This document shows positions 57,231 through 64,000 of a stretch of DNA of 64,000 nt, piece by piece. Positions within the stretch are counted from its first letter, which is position 1, and the number at the start of each line of letters is the position of its first letter. Origin of the DNA: Prostheceraeus crozeri (taxonomy: Eukaryota > Platyhelminthes > Polycladida > Euryleptidae); NCBI GenBank assembly GCA_907163375.1, contig CAJQUW010000498.1, positions 124,001-188,000 on the forward strand, given 5' to 3'. The position numbers and the translations under genes were made by a program. The notes under the pieces were generated by a model. It saw only the letters and a list, made by a program, of their open reading frames with translations. It was not told the DNA's origin and did no database searches.

Positions 57231-57462
57231 ATAACAAGGTTGATAGATGATATACATGTACTCTAAGCAGTAGTCAGATTATTTTTTCGTTATTTTGTTG
57301 GTGCTACTGGCGATTGGTAACAATCGTTGCATGTAAAAAGTTGTTCGATTTATATGTAAATACATTTTCTGTCAAAATAATCACTGAGTATTAACATTTA
57401 TAACACATTTGGCATCAATTTTCATGCAAAAGAAACAACGAAAAATTTCCGCGTTTAATGGG
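57231..57462 (+). mobile_element. 3' end of the second piggyBac element
   Basis: The non-coding tail ends TTTAATGGG directly before TTAA (57463-57466), the same AATGGG-TTAA terminus as the complete piggyBac at 25843-28058. Confidence 0.6.
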
Positions 57463-57469
57463 TTAATTA

Positions 57470-57885
57470 GGCTACTTTGGGAAACTTTTATTTTTTGAGC
57501 ATGCGAACACAGGGTAATCACTTCGAATATCTGCAGTAAACGTGGCATGTAAAGTGATTTCAGACATATAATCAAATTTAATTTTCTTGTTTCCTGTATT
57601 TCTTCCTTTTTTGTTCGATGTGTATGTGTCCACTCGAAGCCAAATCATCATGGATTGAGGTAAATCATCGAGAGTGCCCAAATTAGCTTGAATTAAAGTT
57701 GAATTTTAATATGAAAACCTCGTAAAGGAAATGAGAGTACAATAATTTGATGATACATATTTTTTCAAAATGATGATTCACAATCCTTACGTTTGTTATC
57801 ATATGATTCACAGTATTGACGATATAACTAACCCTGCAAACTTACTGCAAATTGTTACTTTAAAATATATTTTTTCCGTCCAATT
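57470..57885. other. unassigned interval
   Basis: No feature recognised. Confidence 0.35.
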
Positions 57886-57889
57886 CGAA

Positions 57890-58270
57890 TCCCGCTTCTT
57901 TTCGACCAGTTCACCAACGAGGTCAAAAGAAGAATCCAAGCTACAATGGCCCTGGCGTTCCCGTGTTTTGAGCCGACGTTCCTCTACGTGACACGGAGAA
58001 TTCCTCACGCCTTCTCAAGGATCCGTTGCCCCTCTCATGTGCGTCCAACCTTGTTTATAGTTTCACTTGTAGCTGCTGAGATGGTTACATCGAACGTACT
58101 GAGAGGTGGCTATCCAAGAGAATCGACGAGCACCTGCCGGCTTGGGTAATGACGGGATGCACGACGAGGCCTATGTCGACGAGAGAACCAGGCTGCGCGG
58201 TTACCAGACACACGGCGTCATGTTGGTCGGTCGATCGGGCAAGGCAAAAGATCTACTTCGAGTGATGTTC
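57890..58270 (+). pseudogene. Penelope-like element, GIY-YIG end
   Basis: The frame 57946-58149 opens with ALAFPCFEPTFLYVTRRIPH, then a frame change gives DPLPLSCASNLVYSFTCSC, a stop, GYIERTERWLSKRIDEHLPA and WVMTGCTTRP. TRHTASCWSVDRARQKIYFE follows, ending near 58265. This matches the linker, CxC pair, YIG-type motif (here GYIER), DEH and terminal histidine region of the endonuclease. It is noticeably GC-richer than its surroundings and similar in layout to the fragment at 44900-45320. The reverse transcriptase is missing. Confidence 0.7.
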
Positions 58271-59940
58271 GAGTGAGTTATCAACAGCTACTGCCGTATC
58301 TCGAGGTCACAATAATGCTAGCGCTCTGACCAATTCCTTGTGTACAGATAGACACCGTAGTAACGCTCACTTTACCTTGGAATTGATTTATTGATTTTGT
58401 GACTTTATTAACTGCAGTATTCTTACATAAAATGTGTTCCGATGTTTCCGTTTGACAAGAGTCTGCCAAAGACCTTACGGAAGACAAATTATGAAAGGAA
58501 GAATCGTATTTTCTTTCCTGTTCGTCACTATTCTGATTCGGCCCACAATTGCTTTAGATGATGCCCTGTCACGACCGTTTGAAAAGATGAAACGTCTCTT
58601 TTTCATCACGTAGCTTGTTTTGTACTTCCGTGAAAAACTTCATCGTTGAGATTCCCTTTTCATTCATGAGACTTGAAATGTTAGGTCATTTAACTTCGTG
58701 TCAAATTCTGAAAACTGAGTATGTGACTTAACTAATTCGGAAAATATGATTTTATGGTGACTTGTTTGGGCTCATTCGAAAGCATGTTTCGCACGGAATG
58801 TGGATATGTTAGTTATATGGCAACTGGAAATATCACAATGATTTGGTAATTATGGTTGCGCACTTCGTCATTGCGTGACATCCCTCCCCATCAACCCCTG
58901 ATCACGCGGTTCGGCTCGAACAAGCATTTGGACACGCCGCGTCGCCTCCGGTGTTAATCGACCTTTAGGAAGACCATGAACACTGAACAGCCTCCTAAGG
59001 AGCTTCCCTATTGTGAAAGCACACACAGTCCGTCACTAGCAGACTGGCAACGAGAAACCAATCAGACAAGACGTCCTAGCAGCTTAGCGCCGCTAGGAAA
59101 ATAACCGATATTAATACATTTTGGTGAGTAGAAGATAGGAAGACCGAGAAAGGAAATGAGCGTCTGTCGGAGTTTTATTAGTAAGTTGACCCTAGAGTAG
59201 ACTATTTAAATGACCCGTTTCTCGTATATGATGGCAACCAGATCGTCATCAAAGAGTAACTTTATTTTAGATGTGCGATGCTATAAGTTGCAGTTCAATT
59301 GATAATGTTGCTAATCACGGTTTCACCAAATGATGAATGGTGCTGTTCTCCCAGTGGTTCGCAACTTACTTAGGATTCGTGGTAAGTTCCCAAAGACTTT
59401 AATTTCTTTGAAGTATCTTGCAAAGATCTTATTACCAAGTTTCTCACAGATCATGCAGAAACTTCCAAGGGAAGGCAGGGTTTGAAACACTGGTTTGTGT
59501 CGCGTCAGTAGTGAGTGTTGATAAGTAGATAGTGTTTCATGTTGTCTTGCGCATTCATAACAGAAACATTTTTGAAGGTAGACAACTGTCATCCAATGTG
59601 AGTAGGGGACATCTCTTTCTCAGACACACATTTTCTATCTGACAAAAAGCATTAAAATCAGCAGCCTTTTCAGTAAAGTTAGACCTATAGAGATGTGCTC
59701 AAACCACGGCTCGGTTCGACTTCATTTTCTTGAGTCGATTGAAGCCGTGGCCCTTGCCTCGCGAACACACCCCTTGTCTTTACCGTGGTAATTTTTATTG
59801 TCTTTCCTTTCCTTTGTCTGTCTTCGATTCTATTGTTTGGTGTAGCGCGCTTTCATTAGAGATGTCTAGGTCAAGCTCATGCACATTTATGTGTCAGGTG
59901 ACAATGTTTAGTTAAAATGATTGATCAATGCATGTAAAGT
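58271..59940. other. mostly unassigned, possible helix-turn-helix scrap
   Basis: At about 58870-59015 the minus strand reads TIGKLLRRLFSVHGLPKGRL then TPEATRRVQMLVRAEPRD, faintly like a transposase helix-turn-helix linker. The minus-strand open frame 59323-59592 (89 codons, KPVFQTLPSLGSFCMICEKL) is not recognised. Confidence 0.3.
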
Positions 59941-59942
59941 CA

Positions 59943-59985
59943 TTCCGGCGTGTTCGCCAGATGAGAACCGGACGAAAGGCCTCAC
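59943..59985 (+). other. weak hammerhead-like string
   Basis: GGCG-TGTT-CGCC forms a small hairpin followed by AGATGAG, AACCGGA and CGAAA. The order resembles stem I, CUGAUGAG, stem II, CGAAA, but the U of CUGAUGA is A, stem II does not close well, and no stem III was found. Confidence 0.2.
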
Positions 59986-59989
59986 GAAT

Positions 59990-60515
59990 ATATGTTATGT
60001 CATCAACCAACATCCTTGTGACATTTTTCATTTATAAATTATGCAAGGGGACTGCTTTCTTCAAGTATCACAACCCTCAATCTAAAGTCTGAACATATCA
60101 GCACGCCTGTGAGGGATAAGTGTAAAGGCTTCATGTTTTCATTAATACTTGATCTTACAAGATGTGAATTGGCAATTGTGGGTATACAGAACTGTAAGTC
60201 TCGACTTTTACATCATCATCACTTAGCAGCATATAAGCAACATCTAAACCATTTTCCGTGCCTGTACTCAATAATATAAGTTTTGATTTTCATACTGATG
60301 TTGATGGAATGTGCTGTAATAGCGTGTTAGGCAGGCTTTTCATGAATTATCAGGGATTATTATCCTTTTGTCTTTTCTCAAAGAGCAGTCTGTGCTGCGA
60401 TAAACATCTTTCTCGAAATTCACTATTAAATAGATACTTATAGTGATTGTTGGAGAAAAGGGCTAGTAAAAGGCTGTTTGAAAAATTTGGTAGAATAATA
60501 AGCGGAAAAGGAAAT
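59990..60515. other. unassigned interval
   Basis: No feature recognised. Confidence 0.35.
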
Positions 60516-60523
60516 GTACAGCC

Positions 60524-61140
60524 TATAGAGTAAGTACAAGACCTAGTAGGTAATGTGTCGAGTCAAAAAAATGATGTCAATATACAGTGAAAATGTTTAC
60601 ATCAAAAGGTTCAGTTTTTCTCGGAGATTACGTTCCTGTGGTATTGGAAAGTTTTTGACCACTTTTTTAAGTTACTAAATTTTTGCAAATTATTCCTGTG
60701 TTTATCTAGCCTATCTAGCGACGTAAAACACTTTATAAGTGGCATGAAACTTATAAGATATCAAAAGGAATGAACTTTTACTAGCAGCTTAATAAAGCGG
60801 AAATTGAGCTGATTATCAAGGAAATTTCATGAGCCACATTACAATGCAAGTCTTCATGAAAAAGTTGAGTTCTTGTTGTGTTTCTTGGTTGAAATTTCAA
60901 GTTTTGAATTCAACTTTCATCTGCATAGTTATATGATTCACTAAATTCATGTTTCATTTCTTGAATCTGAATATATTGAGTAAAGTAATTACATATTTAC
61001 CCAGAACATATAAACCCATTTACATATTTTAATGTAAATTATGTCTCAACTCGAGTTCATTTAATAAAATCGAAACTGGATGCACATTGGGGATTCAATA
61101 AATACTGGGTTGCTACTCTACCTTGTATACTTACCTCATG
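60524..61140 (+). mobile_element. TAGAGTAAGTA-family hAT-type MITE, complete copy, 617 bp
   Basis: The left end TATAGAGTAAGTACAAG pairs with the right end, which reads CATGAGGTAAGTATACAAGG on the minus strand. GTACAGCC is present exactly on both sides (60516-60523 and 61141-61148), a perfect 8-bp duplication pointing to hAT. It is collinear with the LINE-interrupted copy at 8521-10383 (inverted) and the truncated copy at 11311-11600. It has no coding capacity. Confidence 0.9.
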
Positions 61141-61148
61141 GTACAGCC

Positions 61149-64000
61149 TAACTCGTAACTAAAATTGCATCCATGTAACATGGGCAATCCAAAAGATGCT
61201 TCGCTGCTTCAACACCTAAACGGCAAATATAATTGAATATTTCCTGAACAATATTGATAATATACATTTATCACATGCAATATTTGCAGTGAATGTTCTA
61301 TAGATATTTCTGTTACATGACTCACTAAATGAAGACGCAACGTAATGTAGTGATGGAACGGAAATTGGAGCAAATACAAAAGGTTGTTTGAAGCTGTTAA
61401 CAGTATATACAGGATCCCTGTTCATTTTAGGACAATTCCGTTCACGTAAATCCTGTAGGACATGTGAAATGCCAGGTTACAGAATGACAGCTTGTTGAGG
61501 ACTGGCCATACACGTCCTATAACGAAATCTGCAATCATAAAAGTACGAATTGGTATTGAATATTTCTATATTACCAACGGTTGAGTGGTGCAACAGTTTG
61601 AATGACGGTTTATACTTAGACGAATTTTCTAGACTCTCTAACACGCAGACTGCAAAGGAAAATCCTCATAACATTTACACTATTTAGGAGAGCAATAAAA
61701 GGCTTGAGCGTGAGAAATATTAATAACTATATCCTCCTGCAGATGATGTATGACACGTTGAAATTACGTTATTCCCCTGGAGATGCGTTACTCAACAGGT
61801 TTTCATTTCAGGGAGTATTTTGTTGAAATAATAGTCATTCCTGAATTCCTAATCATATGGTGTTACAACTTTATGCTATCAATTTCTCTCGCAGCATCGC
61901 AATTACTTAAATGGCCATCATTCTGGTGGCAAGTTGTCAACTGCGGTTGACAGTAGTGGTTGAAATGCATTTCAAATTTGATTTGTTTCACACAATATAT
62001 TATTGTCTTTCCAATCAAGTGGATAATGTAAACAAAGGGAGGCAGGAAAAGCGCAAGTAGAGCGGTCAATTCTGTGTATAGTTGAACGGCCAGTGCTTTC
62101 AGATGCAATGGAGAGTTAATGAAGATTAATTCATTAATGGAAATGAGGCGGGAGCCACAAATTTATGTTTCATAATCAACTGGCAGAGTTTGACATTAGA
62201 ATGTTAACTTTGAGTCAACAATTCCCTAGAGATCGATTTCAAAACAAGTTATAGACGAAAATTGGTTGCTAGAACATGAAACGATATGTATGGCCGTGCT
62301 TCAATATTTACTGTCTGTTTTGACGAAAAAATTAGAGTCAATAGATGCGATTCTGACAAAGAAAGGAATATTAATCGTGTTTGTTTAATAATCAACATTT
62401 TCATTATGAATAATCAAATAAATTTTATAATATCAATCATTTCTGTCAAGTATTCCTCACCCATTTTCGTCTAACGTCTCCTTCTTTTTATGGCCAATTT
62501 GAGAGTTTATTCTTCCATTAGTGGTTAAAGTTAGATCTACCAAACCTGCATGCTAGATTGGTAACGCTTGTTTTTCGCTCACAAATTTCTTAAATAGCTA
62601 AAGTAGATTTGATCATCTAATCGCTAATAATAAATGGTCCATTTATAGGACATTGACGTTTACACTCACACTTCAGCAGTTGCTTTAGGATTAACCTAAT
62701 TAATGGAAATGTAGCTCGCTGAAATGTATGCAGTCTGACTCAGAATTGTTTCCTTTTGCATATCATAAAATGTGCATAAGTTCTGTACAGGAAACGTTTA
62801 TCACAATCAGAGACACCAATGTTCTGAGGTTTAAAATGATTAATTCTGCCAAGTTAAACAAAATTCAGAGCTTCTTCTTCTTCAAAAAATATTTAAACAA
62901 CAAGATGTTAATGTGCATCTGACATAATTATAATAATTGAAACTTGGACATTCCTAGTGAATACCCGTGGAAATTTCACTTAATGCGCTAACTGCATAAT
63001 ATTTGAAATTTGGCGGGATACGCCAGCAACTTTAATAATGATATTGTGTTGATGCTGACAGATGTGTACTAGACCTGCTGATGATTCCTGACATTGAATG
63101 AAATGGCAATCATTTGGATCTGCTCCCATTTTTCAACTGAAGATGAAGCTCAATATTTAATTATTCTATTTACAGTCCCATGCAAAATGTTGTGATGTGT
63201 GTGAAACAGTGTCGTAGAGTGCTTCTAGACCAAAGGCCATCGCTCCACAATGGATGCCCATCTACGCACCTGACAACATTATTGTCGGGTCATTGAAATT
63301 GCTAATTAGACGCTGATCTTAATTTCAATTAATTTTAAACTACACACTGTATATATTCTAAACTTCTTTGAGTATAAACTTATTTCCCAAACTTGTATAT
63401 TCAACGTTATGGCATTTAAGTGGCTCATCCACACGGCCAACCCGGCGGTAGTTTCTCGAATGATGTTATCTTTGGGTCAGCCCTGGTGACTCCATGGGTA
63501 AAGATCATGTGACCGTGAAGAATACTTCGCTCCATTGACTACTGACAAATACCGCAATTCCTTTTGGAAGACCGTTTGCCCGGGAGAGGCTCCTTGATAA
63601 CTCTATTTGAAGTAGAAATGGTCTGCTCTGATTTCCTGGTGTATGCACTGTTCCTGTTGGGATCTTGGCTCCCGAACAAGTTACCGGAAAGCGCTATTGA
63701 GTACGTCTATGATAATGTGGAAGATTACTGACAGGGTTGCTTTGCTTGGAGAAGTCAACATGACACAGTCGTAAACGGACCGGGGTTATGGAACTGAATT
63801 CTCACATCAAGAGCATCCTCGCATCAGGATTATGCCAGGTGGTCACTATTCTGTGCTTTTTCCTTATAGAGGCCTCTGAAAAAAATCCCTCTATTTATGA
63901 AAATCTGCATGTGCATGCAATAATGTAATATTGATTTCGGGATCCTATAGTTAGCAGTAGATTTTCAACTATTTGATGATCGTCAAGCCAACTATCGCTC
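61149..64000. other. unassigned terminal interval
   Basis: I recognise no gene or element. The stretch 63440-63860 is less AT-rich and contains patches such as LLGEVNMTQS and PGGHYSVLFPYRG in one frame, which may be decayed coding sequence of unknown origin. Confidence 0.4.

Noticed and set aside
59323-59592. 89-codon minus-strand frame as a host exon
   Set aside because: No recognisable domain and no supporting neighbour. Length alone is compatible with chance.
59943-59985. Functional hammerhead ribozyme
   Set aside because: One invariant core base is changed and neither stem II nor stem III forms properly.

Overview
This window reads as AT-rich, repeat-dense DNA from an animal genome, most likely an aquatic invertebrate. 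I infer that from the element mix: Penelope-like retroelements with GIY-YIG ends, Jockey/CR1-like and RTE-like LINE fragments, piggyBac, PIF/Harbinger, Tc1/mariner, hAT and possibly Crypton remnants, and tRNA-derived repeat heads. I cannot name the species. I found no intact host gene, no operon-like structure and no rRNA or functional tRNA gene. Every open frame longer than about 80 codons that I could identify is a mobile-element remnant or lies in a tandem repeat; a few others are unidentified.

Layout. 0-6 kb: a 25-bp minisatellite, a broken Tc1/IS630-like transposase inside repeated inverted termini, and a large minisatellite with a 117-bp higher-order period. 6-12 kb: a 1.09-kb hAT-type non-autonomous element with 8-bp target duplication, then a second hAT-type MITE family (TAGAGTAAGTA ends) carrying a LINE inserted on the minus strand; a third copy of that family lies at 60.5-61.1 kb. 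13-25 kb: two LINE reverse-transcriptase remnants, a 16-bp minisatellite, foldback copies, and a 2-kb inverted-repeat element with another repeat nested in its left arm. 25-31 kb: a hammerhead-ribozyme-like core next to a tRNA-like head, a complete-ended but frameshifted piggyBac (TTAA flanks), an RTE-like LINE tail and a Penelope-like fragment. 31-42 kb: the best copy (34.4-35.1 kb) of a foldback family with at least seven further copies or fragments in the window, a 754-bp MITE, and a stack of nested elements ending in a Tc1/mariner with a deleted catalytic segment. 43-53 kb: RTE-like and Penelope-like fragments, a shared tRNA-like repeat, long hairpins, a possible Crypton remnant, another foldback and a LINE endonuclease fragment. 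54-58 kb: a PIF/Harbinger-type element with a MADF (Myb/SANT-like) gene, a 21-bp repeat array and two hAT insertions, followed by the 3' half of a second piggyBac and another Penelope-like end. 58-64 kb is mostly without recognisable content.

The genes do not form a working pathway. What the window records is a history of insertions, with several nests whose order can be read directly from target-site duplications and interrupted repeats. The most promising leads are the foldback family with TA target sites and ~275-bp arms, the tRNA-like plus hammerhead-like unit, and the Harbinger-type element whose only recognisable gene is MADF.
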